Below, in pieces: positions 22,778 through 31,986 of a stretch of DNA of 64,000 nt. The first letter of the stretch is position 1. Each line of letters starts with the position of its first letter. The position numbers were made by a program, and so were the translations under genes. The notes beneath the pieces are model-generated. The model worked only from the letters and a program-made list of their open reading frames with translations, had not been told where the DNA came from and made no database searches. The DNA comes from Prochlorococcus sp. AG-402-P18 (lineage in GTDB: Bacteria > Cyanobacteriota > Cyanobacteriia > PCC-6307 > Cyanobiaceae): the NCBI GenBank assembly GCA_003216275.1, contig QCJC01000001.1, positions 62,001 to 126,000 on the forward strand. The letters run 5' to 3'.

Positions 22778-22921
22778 CTAATCTATAAATTCTAAATTCT
22801 ATATTTTATTTTTTTAATAGTTAACTAGATCTTGAAATTACTTTTCACTTATTATTTTCCTGTTGGCTACTTACTTTCCTTGTTTTTTCACGTTAAAAAA
22901 GAGTTGTCTAATTCTTAAAGG

Positions 22922-23158
22922 ATGAAAGAATCTTCAACGTGGGTTTCAGAGAAAGAAGCTAGCCAAGTTCTAAGAGTAAATCAGAAAATCTTAGAAATCT
23001 GTAGAGAAGAGGGATTCCTAAAGCCCGGTATTCATTGGAAAAGCTCTCCTGATGCTGATCATTTACCCTGGAAGCCAAAAGCTTCTTATTGCATAAGGCT
23101 ATGTAAAGCAGCTATTGAAAAGCGGAAAAATGATAATCATTACCTTTATCAATTTTAG
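22922..23158 (+). CDS. Small putative DNA-binding (excisionase/HTH-like) protein
   Basis: WVSEKEASQVLRVNQKILEICREEGFLKPGIHWKSSPD resembles an excisionase-like winged HTH followed by an LKPGxHW segment. Confidence 0.5.
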   Translation: MKESSTWVSEKEASQVLRVNQKILEICREEGFLKPGIHWKSSPDADHLPWKPKASYCIRLCKAAIEKRKNDNHYLYQF

Positions 23159-23204
23159 CTTAAGGAATAAAAACCGTTATTGTTGGTTAGGAAAGTATTT
23201 CTTT

Positions 23205-23369
23205 TTAGGCTACGAGATCCTCTCCTTTGCAATCCTGTATAGACGTCTCCAATATGGGATAAAGAGAAATCATTCTTCCGTATTCTGGAGATGTTTTATA
23301 ACAATTTGCTTTTTTTCGATAATGATCTTCTGTTTCCATTTCAAGACTATTAATTCGTGTACAATCCAT
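23205..23369 (-). CDS. Unannotated small ORF, 54 aa (below track cutoff)
   Basis: Manual translation: MDCTRINSLEMETEDHYRKKANCYKTSPEYGRMISLYPILETSIQDCKGEDLVA*; convergent with the 22922 gene. Confidence 0.45.
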   Translation of the reverse strand: MDCTRINSLEMETEDHYRKKANCYKTSPEYGRMISLYPILETSIQDCKGEDLVA

Positions 23370-23744
23370 GACTGCTATTGAAGATATTTAATTACTTAAT
23401 AGTTATAAATAAAGGGTGTAAATTGATATTTTATATTAATTACATATTTGCTTGTATTTGTATGGGTCTGATGACTTAACTAGTTTTGAATACCTGATAT
23501 ATATTTTTTTTATGTATCAAATAATTCTTTAATTAGAGATTTTTAGTGTAAAAGATTTCGTTATTTTACTTTTTACTAATCCTCGGGTCTGGTTTTTTCT
23601 ATTTGAAAAACTTAATTTTTGAAATATTTTTTCTAGTTGCATTGGATTTCAATAATAAAAAAAATTTACAGATTCTTTCTCTTAGATGAGTATTTGGTGG
23701 ATTTGCAGTAACCTCGGTTCGGTTTTGAAAAAATTGCACTTCTA

Positions 23745-24797
23745 ATGCAGACCTATGGAAATCCAGGTGTCACCTACGGGTGGTGGGCTGGTAATTCTGG
23801 GGTCACCAACCGCTCAGGCAAATTTATTGCCGCTCATGCCGCTCATACCGGTTTGATTGCTTTCTGGGCTGGTGCCTTCACTTTATTTGAATTAGCTCGT
23901 TTTGATCCATCTGTACCAATGGGTCACCAGCCATTAATAGCGCTTCCTCATTTGGCAGCTCTTGGAATTGGTTTTGATGAAACTGGTGCTTTTGTCGGTG
24001 GTAGTGCGGTGATTTCAATTGCAGTAGTTCACTTAGTTTTATCCATGGTTTATGGAGCTGGTGGATTAATGCATTCATTGCTTTTCTCTGGCGACATGCA
24101 GGAATCTTCGGTTCCTCAGGCTAGGAAATTCAAACTTGAATGGGACAATCCAGATAACCAGACATTCATTCTCGGACACCATTTAATTTTCTTTGGTGTT
24201 GCTTGTATTTGGTTTGTTGAATGGGCAAGAATTCATGGGATCTACGACCCATCAATTGGAGCTATTCGTCAGGTTGAATACAATCTTAATCTGAGTCATA
24301 TTTGGGATCATCAGTTTGACTTCCTTACTATTGATAGCTTGGAAGACGTCATGGGAGGTCATGCATTCTTGGCTTTCTTAGAAATTACTGGTGGTGCATT
24401 CCATATCGCTACTAAGCAAGTTGGTGAATATACCAAATTCAAAGGATCTGGACTTTTATCAGCAGAGGCTATTCTTTCTTGGTCTTTAGCAGGTATTGGT
24501 TGGATGGCTGTTGTGGCAGCTTTCTGGTGTGCTCAAAATACTACTGTTTATCCTGTTGAATGGTTTGGTGAGCCTTTGGCTTTGAAGTTTGGTATTTCTC
24601 CATATTGGATCGATACTGTTGATCTTCCAAATGGCGCACATACTTCTCGTGCTTGGCTATCTAATGTTCATTATTACTTTGGATTCTTCTTTATCCAAGG
24701 TCATTTATGGCATGCTCTTAGAGCAATGGGATTCGATTTCAAACGAGTAACCAATGCTTTGAGTAATTTAGATACTGCTTCAGTATCATTAAAATAG
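23745..24797 (+). CDS. pcb: Divinyl chlorophyll a/b-binding light-harvesting antenna protein Pcb (six-TM CP43/IsiA family)
   Basis: MQTYGNPGVTYGWWAGNSGVTNRSGKFIAAHAAHTGLIAFWAGAFTLFELARFDP is the Pcb/IsiA N-terminus; VHYYFGFFFIQGHLWHALRAMGFDFKR C-terminal TM. Confidence 0.96.
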   Translation: MQTYGNPGVTYGWWAGNSGVTNRSGKFIAAHAAHTGLIAFWAGAFTLFELARFDPSVPMGHQPLIALPHLAALGIGFDETGAFVGGSAVISIAVVHLVLSMVYGAGGLMHSLLFSGDMQESSVPQARKFKLEWDNPDNQTFILGHHLIFFGVACIWFVEWARIHGIYDPSIGAIRQVEYNLNLSHIWDHQFDFLTIDSLEDVMGGHAFLAFLEITGGAFHIATKQVGEYTKFKGSGLLSAEAILSWSLAGIGWMAVVAAFWCAQNTTVYPVEWFGEPLALKFGISPYWIDTVDLPNGAHTSRAWLSNVHYYFGFFFIQGHLWHALRAMGFDFKRVTNALSNLDTASVSLK

Positions 24798-24810
24798 TTA
24801 AATAAGTTTA

Positions 24811-24860
24811 ACTCAATAAAAAAGCCCCACTTTCGTAGGGGCTTTTTTATTGAGTTTTTT
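24811..24860 (+). terminator. Strong Rho-independent terminator downstream of pcb
   Basis: ACTCAATAAAAAAGCCCC-actttcgta-GGGGCTTTTTTATTGAGT, 18-bp perfect stem with a T-run inside and after it. Confidence 0.92.
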
Positions 24861-25160
24861 CTCTTTTGTTATTGTTAAATATTGGAAAATTAAGGATGAG
24901 TCGAAAAAGAATTAATATTGAATACTCATCCTCGATTAACTTTATGAGTCCCTATATTTTTTATAATTTTTGTTATCTACAGATTTTTTTTAATCTTGTA
25001 AGAAGTTCATGGTAATTTTTAGATGCTGTGAAAATATATATTTACAATTAATCTAAAAAGTTTAAATGAGTTAATTGAGATATAATAAGAATCAATTGCT
25101 ACCTATATAATATATTAATATGAGAAATTATTTTTATTTATTTCGTTAGCTAATTAATAG

Positions 25161-26546
25161 ATGAGTGAATTACTTTCTGGTTTTGAGAGCCTATATAAAA
25201 TAAATGCAATTCCCACGTTAGTTCTTTCTCTAGGATTGCTTGGCATCATAGGTATTCTTCTAACGCTTGGAAGAAGATTAGATTCTGCTATGAAGTTGGA
25301 GAGATTTGGTATCCCAATAGCCCTATTAGTTGGTGCAATTGGTTTTTTGATTGGTCCTTATGGGCCTTTTTCATTATTACCTGAGAGAGTGCTTAATACT
25401 TGGATGCAGCTGCCAACCCCCTTGCTTACTTTGGTTTTCGCGACACTAATGCTTGGTAGGCCAATACCAAGAGTAAGTGGTTTATGGAAACCTGTAGCTT
25501 CTCAGGCTTTACTGGGGCTTCTTCTTGGTTTTGGTCAATATGTCATTGGTGGGATAATTGTTTTATCATTTTTACTTCCTTATTTAGGTGTAGATCCATT
25601 AATGGGATGCATCATTGAAGTTGGTTTTGAAGGTGGTCATGGAGCAGCGGCGATTATGGGTGAAAGTTTCACCCAATTAGGGTTCCCTGAAGGTTTAGAT
25701 CTTGGCTTTGCAATGGCAACAGTAGGGCTACTTGCCTCTACTTTGTTAGGTAGTTGCCTAGTGTTTGCAGGGAGGTCATTTGGGTGGCTTGTTCCCGTTG
25801 ATGAAGAGGTCATTAATGTTTTAGATGAATCTAATGTTGCCTCTAAACCATTTGAACAAATCAAGTTGCTTTTATGTAATTTTGCTCTGGCAGGATTAGC
25901 AGTACTAATAGGGATTTTATTGCTTTATTGTTTAAGATTATCTTCCTTATATATGGGTGATATAAGTCAACAGGTAATTCGTGCTTTTCCAGTTTTCCCC
26001 TTGGCATTGCTGGGTTCTTTCTTTATAAGATTTGTACTTGAGAGAATTGAAAAGACTAAATATATTTCATCACTTTTCCAACGCGAGATAGGAATACTTT
26101 CAACAGATTTACTTATAATCACTGCTATGGCTGGATTAAATTTACCATTATTGACAAACTATTGGTTTCCTATAAGTGTTTTAGCTTTGGGAGGATTGAC
26201 TTGGAATCTAGCAGGAATGTTGATTTTTTCAAGATTATTTTTTAGAGATGAATGGTTTGAACGAGCAATTGCTGAGTTTGGAAATTCAACAGGAGTTGCA
26301 GCTAGTGGACTCTTATTGTTGAGATTAGCTGATCCAAGAAATTCTACTAATACTTTACCTGTATTTTCTATTAAGCAATTATTTTTACAACCACTTCTTT
26401 CAGGAGGCTTGATTACTGTAATAGCACCATTATTTATTAGTAGTTTTGGCCTGAAAGGTTGGACGGAATTTTGTGGAATAATATCAGTATCTATATTTCT
26501 GATAGCGATTTATTTACAGTCGACATATACAAAGGCCTCAGTATGA
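25161..26546 (+). CDS. Sodium:glutamate symporter family (GltS-like) membrane protein
   Basis: Polytopic; GLLLGFGQYVIGG, EVGFEGGHGAAAIMGESF, FGNSTGVAASGLLLLRLADP are characteristic of the ESS/GltS family. Confidence 0.75.
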   Translation: MSELLSGFESLYKINAIPTLVLSLGLLGIIGILLTLGRRLDSAMKLERFGIPIALLVGAIGFLIGPYGPFSLLPERVLNTWMQLPTPLLTLVFATLMLGRPIPRVSGLWKPVASQALLGLLLGFGQYVIGGIIVLSFLLPYLGVDPLMGCIIEVGFEGGHGAAAIMGESFTQLGFPEGLDLGFAMATVGLLASTLLGSCLVFAGRSFGWLVPVDEEVINVLDESNVASKPFEQIKLLLCNFALAGLAVLIGILLLYCLRLSSLYMGDISQQVIRAFPVFPLALLGSFFIRFVLERIEKTKYISSLFQREIGILSTDLLIITAMAGLNLPLLTNYWFPISVLALGGLTWNLAGMLIFSRLFFRDEWFERAIAEFGNSTGVAASGLLLLRLADPRNSTNTLPVFSIKQLFLQPLLSGGLITVIAPLFISSFGLKGWTEFCGIISVSIFLIAIYLQSTYTKASV

Positions 26547-26615
26547 TAAGACATATATAATAGTAATTATAAATAATATATATCATTAGCTTTATTCACT
26601 TTCACTTTCTTTTGT

Positions 26616-26873
26616 ATGAATAGGCAAATCTACAAAGATATACCACCTCAAGAATTAAAAGAAAAATGGTTTAAAAGTCATCTTCTTGGTAAAGAGGTTG
26701 AATTAAGAGAACTCTATGAGTTGCCTCAGGATCAGTTGGACTTAGTAATGGCAGAGACTGCAGAGTTTAGAAGTGATATAGGAAATAGAGATAGGAATTT
26801 AGGTAAGTTTTGTACGGCTGGATATTTTTTAGAGTTATCAAGAATCATTGATAAAAGAAGAGCTACAGAGTAA
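26616..26873 (+). CDS. Conserved hypothetical protein
   Basis: 85-aa ORF, protein-like composition, no competing ORF. Confidence 0.55.
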   Translation: MNRQIYKDIPPQELKEKWFKSHLLGKEVELRELYELPQDQLDLVMAETAEFRSDIGNRDRNLGKFCTAGYFLELSRIIDKRRATE

Positions 26874-26889
26874 TTGATTTAAATGCAAT

Positions 26890-27555
26890 TTAAAAAAAAA
26901 GTGGTTCATTTCTGTTGCACCAAGTTTTATTTTTTTTCATAACTAGAGGATAGTTTTTGTGCTCCAAGAAATAATTTAACCAATTCCTTAATAATTTGAT
27001 CTCATTATTTTCGTCAAAACTTTTGATGTCAGCTATTCTAAATTGTCTTACAAAAGGCCAGATAGCCCAATCAGCTAATGATTCTTTTTCTTCTACCAAG
27101 AAAAGTGGATTGCTCTCATTTGAAAAACTTTTTAACCTTCTATTTAATGATATAAGTATTTCCATTCCAGCCTCTTTATGAGTTTTCAGGTCTTGATAGT
27201 TGAACCTTGAGGCATATTTGAATCTGTCTAAATGATATTTAAAAATTTTGTCATTTGTTTCAATTAGACTAAAGATTTCTTGTGATTTGCTTTCTTCATT
27301 TATTCCAAGTAACCCTTTCATATTTGCTCTTTTAATAGCCCATATCATAATGTCTATGCTTTCATCAATTACTTCATTTTGAGAAGTCTCTAAGACTGGG
27401 ACAGTCGCTTTATTAGAAATTTTGATTAATTCTAATGGCTTATTTTTAAGATCGACTTCTCTAAGCACTATTTTTTGATTAGTGCTTAATAAGGCCCATC
27501 TAGCTCTTATCGCGTAGGGACATCGTCTAAAGCTATATAAAATATTGTGCTTCAT
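26890..27555 (-). CDS. Glutathione S-transferase-like protein
   Basis: LYSFRRCPYAIRARWAL thioredoxin-fold N-terminus with CPYA; KATVPVLET; C-terminal helical WAIWPFVRQFRIAD. Confidence 0.85.
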   Translation of the reverse strand: MKHNILYSFRRCPYAIRARWALLSTNQKIVLREVDLKNKPLELIKISNKATVPVLETSQNEVIDESIDIMIWAIKRANMKGLLGINEESKSQEIFSLIETNDKIFKYHLDRFKYASRFNYQDLKTHKEAGMEILISLNRRLKSFSNESNPLFLVEEKESLADWAIWPFVRQFRIADIKSFDENNEIKLLRNWLNYFLEHKNYPLVMKKNKTWCNRNEPLFF

Positions 27556-27741
27556 AACTTTCCTGTTAAAATCATATTGCCCTATTTTGTTAGCTATGAT
27601 TAGTAAATCCTATAAGGCTTAGAAAAAAATATGCTTTGCCAATTATATCTTTTAACCTTTTTAAAGTAATTGTATTTTGCTTTTAAACTATATTCTATCA
27701 TTTTTAGATTTATAAGCTTCATTTTTTAGATTTTATCAACC

Positions 27742-28308
27742 ATGTCAGAATTTATTTATTTAATGAAAAATGGTGATTTATATAAACTTGGATGTACAAG
27801 GAATTTGGAAAGTGAGGCTATTAAGCTGAAACCTGGCAAGATAATTTCCTCTTGTGAGGCAATTGAGCCTAAAGCTTTCGAGGCAAGACTCTTACGCCTT
27901 TATAAGAGGAAAAGAATTCCTGATACAAATTATTTCCGTTTATCTGAAAAGGAAGTTGATAGTTGCATGAAACACATAAATGGAAAAAGTAGACTACCTA
28001 AAGGTTTAAGTGACGAGTTCCAAATAGGATTAAATGGATCTTTGATATTTGCTCTTATAGCTTTATTTATATCATTTATTATTAATAGGATGCTTATATT
28101 TAGCTTATTTATATCACTTACATTTGCTTCTATTCCAATGTGGTCACTTGTCCTTCTTGGTAGTTTTGGAGGCTACGATATTGATGATCTTACACTTTTT
28201 TCCACTTTCTCCAATAGATTAAAGGGCTTTATGGTTTCAATCTCTATGGTATCTGTTGCCTATGTTTTATATAATTTCTCTGGCTTTTCACTCGATATAT
28301 TTAAATAA
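27742..28308 (+). CDS. GIY-YIG/T5orf172-like domain fused to about three transmembrane helices
   Basis: FIYLMKNGDLYKLGCTRNLESEAIKLKPG...FEARLLRLYKRKRIPDTNYFRLSEKEVDSCMKHI resembles GIY-YIG/Mug113; C-terminal hydrophobic segments. Confidence 0.65.
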   Translation: MSEFIYLMKNGDLYKLGCTRNLESEAIKLKPGKIISSCEAIEPKAFEARLLRLYKRKRIPDTNYFRLSEKEVDSCMKHINGKSRLPKGLSDEFQIGLNGSLIFALIALFISFIINRMLIFSLFISLTFASIPMWSLVLLGSFGGYDIDDLTLFSTFSNRLKGFMVSISMVSVAYVLYNFSGFSLDIFK

Positions 28309-28356
28309 TTAGAAAATGTATATTTAAATATATATCTGACTTGATTCAGCTTGTCT

Positions 28357-28386
28357 TTAATTGGTTTATAGCTATAAACCAATTAA
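28357..28386. repeat. Perfect 30-bp palindrome
   Basis: TTAATTGGTTTATAG|CTATAAACCAATTAA, no mismatches and no spacer, checked base by base. Confidence 0.95.
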
Positions 28387-28407
28387 CTGCTAATAATTTT
28401 AGCTGGC

Positions 28408-28662
28408 ATGAACATTTCTGATTATCTTCAATTCCTAGAACCAATACAAGATCAGCTTAATAAAGTTTACTCTATAGCATCCCTAGCACTTACTGTATTG
28501 ATAGTGTTATGGTTATTTAATTTTATTGTTGGCTTAATACAAAGAACATATTCAGTAGGGAAGGCGATAGGTAGTTTCTATCGGAATTATTTTCATAAGT
28601 ATATAAGAAAAGCGATAATAGGTATACTTAATATATTCAAAAAGCCCAAAAATGCAGTCTGA
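28408..28662 (+). CDS. Small single-TM hypothetical protein
   Basis: 84-aa ORF with one clear hydrophobic helix (VYSIASLALTVLIVLWLFNFIVGLI) and basic C-terminus. Confidence 0.55.
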   Translation: MNISDYLQFLEPIQDQLNKVYSIASLALTVLIVLWLFNFIVGLIQRTYSVGKAIGSFYRNYFHKYIRKAIIGILNIFKKPKNAV

Positions 28663-28678
28663 TAATTAATTATAAAGT

Positions 28679-29392
28679 TTAATTATTGGTTTCTAATTGG
28701 CAGTTAATTGCGATTTCAAAGGGAATCGAGCTATTAGGCAATTCTATTAATTTTGAGCAAATATTTGCGATATCAATTGCTTGAGTCATATCCTCTTTGG
28801 GAAATTGATCTATATCTTTTGCCATATCTGTATTTACCCAGCCTGGGCAAATAGCTGTAACTCTAATTCCTTTCTTCCATCCTTCATTCCTCATCGTTTG
28901 GCATAAACTCATTAATGCGAATTTACTCATTGAATAGCTTGCTAAATTACCTTTTGATCTTTTTCCACTCATAGATACTAAAACAATAATTCGACCAGAT
29001 TGACTCATTGACAAATACTTCCAAGCATTTTTTGTTAATATCCATGGTCCCATTACATTTACTTTCCAGAGATACTCTATATCATGCATTTCTTTATCAC
29101 TAAATAAAAGACTAGTCCTTTTAAATATCCCAGCACAATGGATAACTGTATCGATACCATTAAAGGTTTTTAAGGTTTTTTTTATCCATTCTTCTGATGA
29201 ATTGTTATCTAGTGCATCATATTTATGAAGAATAAGTTTTTCTTGATCATTTATTTTTGGATCTAGAATTGTATTTATTAAACTGTCTTTTTCTCTTACT
29301 CCTAAGCTTATGGAATGACCTTCCTTAAGTAATTTTGATGCTATTGCCTTACCTATTCCTCTGCTCGCTCCGCTTATAAGGATCTTTCTCAT
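28679..29392 (-). CDS. Short-chain dehydrogenase/reductase
   Basis: ISGASRGIGKAIA, HCAGIF, YSMSK, CPGWVNTDM. Confidence 0.92.
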   Translation of the reverse strand: MRKILISGASRGIGKAIASKLLKEGHSISLGVREKDSLINTILDPKINDQEKLILHKYDALDNNSSEEWIKKTLKTFNGIDTVIHCAGIFKRTSLLFSDKEMHDIEYLWKVNVMGPWILTKNAWKYLSMSQSGRIIVLVSMSGKRSKGNLASYSMSKFALMSLCQTMRNEGWKKGIRVTAICPGWVNTDMAKDIDQFPKEDMTQAIDIANICSKLIELPNSSIPFEIAINCQLETNN

Positions 29393-29398
29393 TTAAGG

Positions 29399-30676
29399 TT
29401 AATTATTGAATACCTTTAATAATAAGTTTAATTCTCTACCACGCATTCTCATTAGACCATGCTTGATAGACCATGGTGATTTTTTAAACATTTGCCACAT
29501 AGCAGATATTAATTCCTTAAGGGTTAGTGTATTAGTTAGAAATCCATACCATTTTTTATTTGGTAAACTAAAAAACTCAATAAAAAATCCTCTTAACAGT
29601 TCTTCTTCAAAGCGCATTAATTTCTCTAATCCAAATTTATATATAGCTTGTTTTCTTTTGAGCTCAGTTGGCCATAAGACCTCCCAACCTTTCTTTGCTA
29701 AAGAAGCTGAGGATGCTTTGCTATCTTTCATTGCGAATGAGAGAGCTTTGGCAACTTTAGGTGCCCTTCTAAGAAGGCTTCCAACCATATATCCCGAAGC
29801 TGGGTGAACCATTCCTGCTGAACCTCCAAAACCAAGAACCGGTTGAGTTAAATCAGGAATAGGCATGTTCATTGGTAGGTATAAACCATGTTCTTCATGT
29901 TGAAGACTTTTTATTTCTAGGCCTCTATTCTCTAATCTTTTTTCCAGTCTTCTTTTTAATTCATCAAGTGTCACTGGAGGGGATAGACCTAATGAGGTTT
30001 CTTCTAAGAAAAATTTTCCATTCCCCATATCCATTGCATACAAAAATGTTGGAGCTTCCTTCCTTTCCTCTGGCTCCAAGTGGTCACAACGATAATCCAT
30101 TAAAACAAATTGACCTTGTTCAACTGGCGGAGCGTTGAACTCTCCTACAATCCCATAACAAGTTTGAACTGCGATGGGTCCTTGGTCAGGTGCTTTAATG
30201 AAAACAGGTTTATATCCGGTTGCGTCAATTACTAATCGAGCATTAAGTTCTTGACCGGTGGAGGTCTTTACAGTGCTTATTAAATCCTTTGTTTCTAGGT
30301 TGATAGCAGAGCCTTTGTGCCATTTTATTGCAGCTTTATTGCATTGACCTAGCCAATAAGCCTGTAATTTATTTTTATCAAAAAGACCATAATCTCTATT
30401 GTGATGGGTTGCCTCATTCTTCTTTGAATTTGGATCTTTATCTCCCTCACCAAAATAGCTGACTGTATTAATCCACCTATGTTCAAGCAAGTCACTTAAA
30501 CCCAGTTCGTCAACTTCTTCGCCCCAAATCCCATAGGTAAATGGCCATGGTTCATTTGGAGACTGCTCAGATAAAATTTCAACACTTAATTTTTCATTTG
30601 CTAAGGCTGCAGCAATAGATAATGCACCTGGGCCTGAACCTAGTACTAATGCATCTTTTAATGCATTAGTATTCAT
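29399..30676 (-). CDS. crtL: Lycopene cyclase (CrtL type)
   Basis: LVLGSGPGALSIAAALA, PWPFTYGIWGEEVDELGL, YCIVGE-like CYGIVGEF, MDYRCDH, FGGSAGMVHPASGYMVGSLLRRAP. Confidence 0.93.
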   Translation of the reverse strand: MNTNALKDALVLGSGPGALSIAAALANEKLSVEILSEQSPNEPWPFTYGIWGEEVDELGLSDLLEHRWINTVSYFGEGDKDPNSKKNEATHHNRDYGLFDKNKLQAYWLGQCNKAAIKWHKGSAINLETKDLISTVKTSTGQELNARLVIDATGYKPVFIKAPDQGPIAVQTCYGIVGEFNAPPVEQGQFVLMDYRCDHLEPEERKEAPTFLYAMDMGNGKFFLEETSLGLSPPVTLDELKRRLEKRLENRGLEIKSLQHEEHGLYLPMNMPIPDLTQPVLGFGGSAGMVHPASGYMVGSLLRRAPKVAKALSFAMKDSKASSASLAKKGWEVLWPTELKRKQAIYKFGLEKLMRFEEELLRGFFIEFFSLPNKKWYGFLTNTLTLKELISAMWQMFKKSPWSIKHGLMRMRGRELNLLLKVFNN

Positions 30677-30956
30677 AGCTCTCCATGCAGAAAATTGTAG
30701 ATTACTTTCAAATGGATATTAGGTGTTAAATTTCGGGAAAAATATTTAGTTATTTTATTACCTCTCTGTGTTGCCACTTTAAACACCTATGCCTATAGAA
30801 TCAAGAATACCTCCTGACGGCATTAACAATGGATAGTATTAATGTTTTTTATCAACTAAATGAATTCATTTTGTTTCTATGTATATTTGAGTGGCGTATT
30901 GAGGAAAATTAAAATAATAATTAGTTAAAGTAATACATAAGAAATTAAATTTTAAT

Positions 30957-31979
30957 ATGCAAACAAAGATGAATGATTTCGAGGAGATTAGACCTTTAAC
31001 TATTTTAATAACTGGTGGCTCATCAGGCATTGGTTATCAAGCAGTGCTTAAATTACTATCTCTTGGACATAATATTATTTTACCATGCAGAAATTTACTT
31101 AGGGCAAATAAAATATTGAGTAGTTTTGTTAATATTCCATCATCTTATTTATCTAATAAAGGTAATATTTATACGCCAATAATGGATTTATCCGATTTAA
31201 ATAGTATTGATTTATTTTGTTCAGAGCTAAAGAAAAGCAGATTTAAAATTGATGTTTTGATTTTAAATGCTGGCCTTCAATATACAGGTTCAAAGGAACC
31301 TAGACTATCAACTCAAGGTATTGAATTAACTTTTGCGGTGAATCACTTATCACATTTTTATTTAACGCAAAATGTTTTACCTTTATTAAATATAAGTAAA
31401 GAATCTAAAATAATAATTACCTCCTCAGAAGTTCATAATCCTATGAGCTCTGGTGGAAAAGTAGGAGCCAAGGCGAGCTTGGGAAACTTGATGGGATTAG
31501 AAGGTGGTTCTGGATTTGAAATGATTGATGGAAATAGATTTAATGCCGATAAAGCTTATAAAGATAGTAAATTATGTAACATTTTATTTGGAAAAGAATT
31601 ATGCAAGAAATTGATTCAAAAAAAACTATATATACCAGTAATTACATGGGCTCCTGGTTTAGTTATCTCTAGAAATAGTGAGGGATTTTTTCGGTATAGT
31701 AGACAATATAATAGACTGGGTCAAATATTATTTGCTTTTTTAGCTAGGGATCTGTTAAGGATATCTACATCAAATAAGAAAGCAGGTTTACTCTTAACTA
31801 AGTTGGTTTGTGACTATCAATATAATAAACTAGGCTTTAATTATTATAGTAATAGAGTTATCTCACCGGGCAAATTTATTTTTGAAAAAACTAATATAAG
31901 TAATGAAGCTGAAAAGGAGGGACTAGGAAAAAGGTTATGGGAATTATCTGAGCAAATAATTAATCAACAAGCTGGATAA
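30957..31979 (+). CDS. SDR related to light-dependent protochlorophyllide oxidoreductase (diverged paralogue)
   Basis: ITGGSSGIGYQAV, GGKVGAKASLGNLMGLE, MIDGNRFNADKAYKDSKLCN are POR-type motifs, but PGC is changed to PGL. Confidence 0.8.
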   Translation: MQTKMNDFEEIRPLTILITGGSSGIGYQAVLKLLSLGHNIILPCRNLLRANKILSSFVNIPSSYLSNKGNIYTPIMDLSDLNSIDLFCSELKKSRFKIDVLILNAGLQYTGSKEPRLSTQGIELTFAVNHLSHFYLTQNVLPLLNISKESKIIITSSEVHNPMSSGGKVGAKASLGNLMGLEGGSGFEMIDGNRFNADKAYKDSKLCNILFGKELCKKLIQKKLYIPVITWAPGLVISRNSEGFFRYSRQYNRLGQILFAFLARDLLRISTSNKKAGLLLTKLVCDYQYNKLGFNYYSNRVISPGKFIFEKTNISNEAEKEGLGKRLWELSEQIINQQAG

Positions 31980-31986
31980 ACAATTT

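Noticed and set aside
23115-23381. Plus-strand 88-aa ORF overlapping the HTH-like gene
   Set aside because: Phe/Ile/Cys-rich composition typical of noncoding AT-rich DNA; the opposite strand carries a better ORF.
29406-30138. Plus-strand ORFs opposite lycopene cyclase
   Set aside because: Antisense shadows of crtL.
30789-30836. Short frame MPIESRIPPDGINNG*
   Set aside because: Only 15 codons; cannot distinguish from chance without comparative data.
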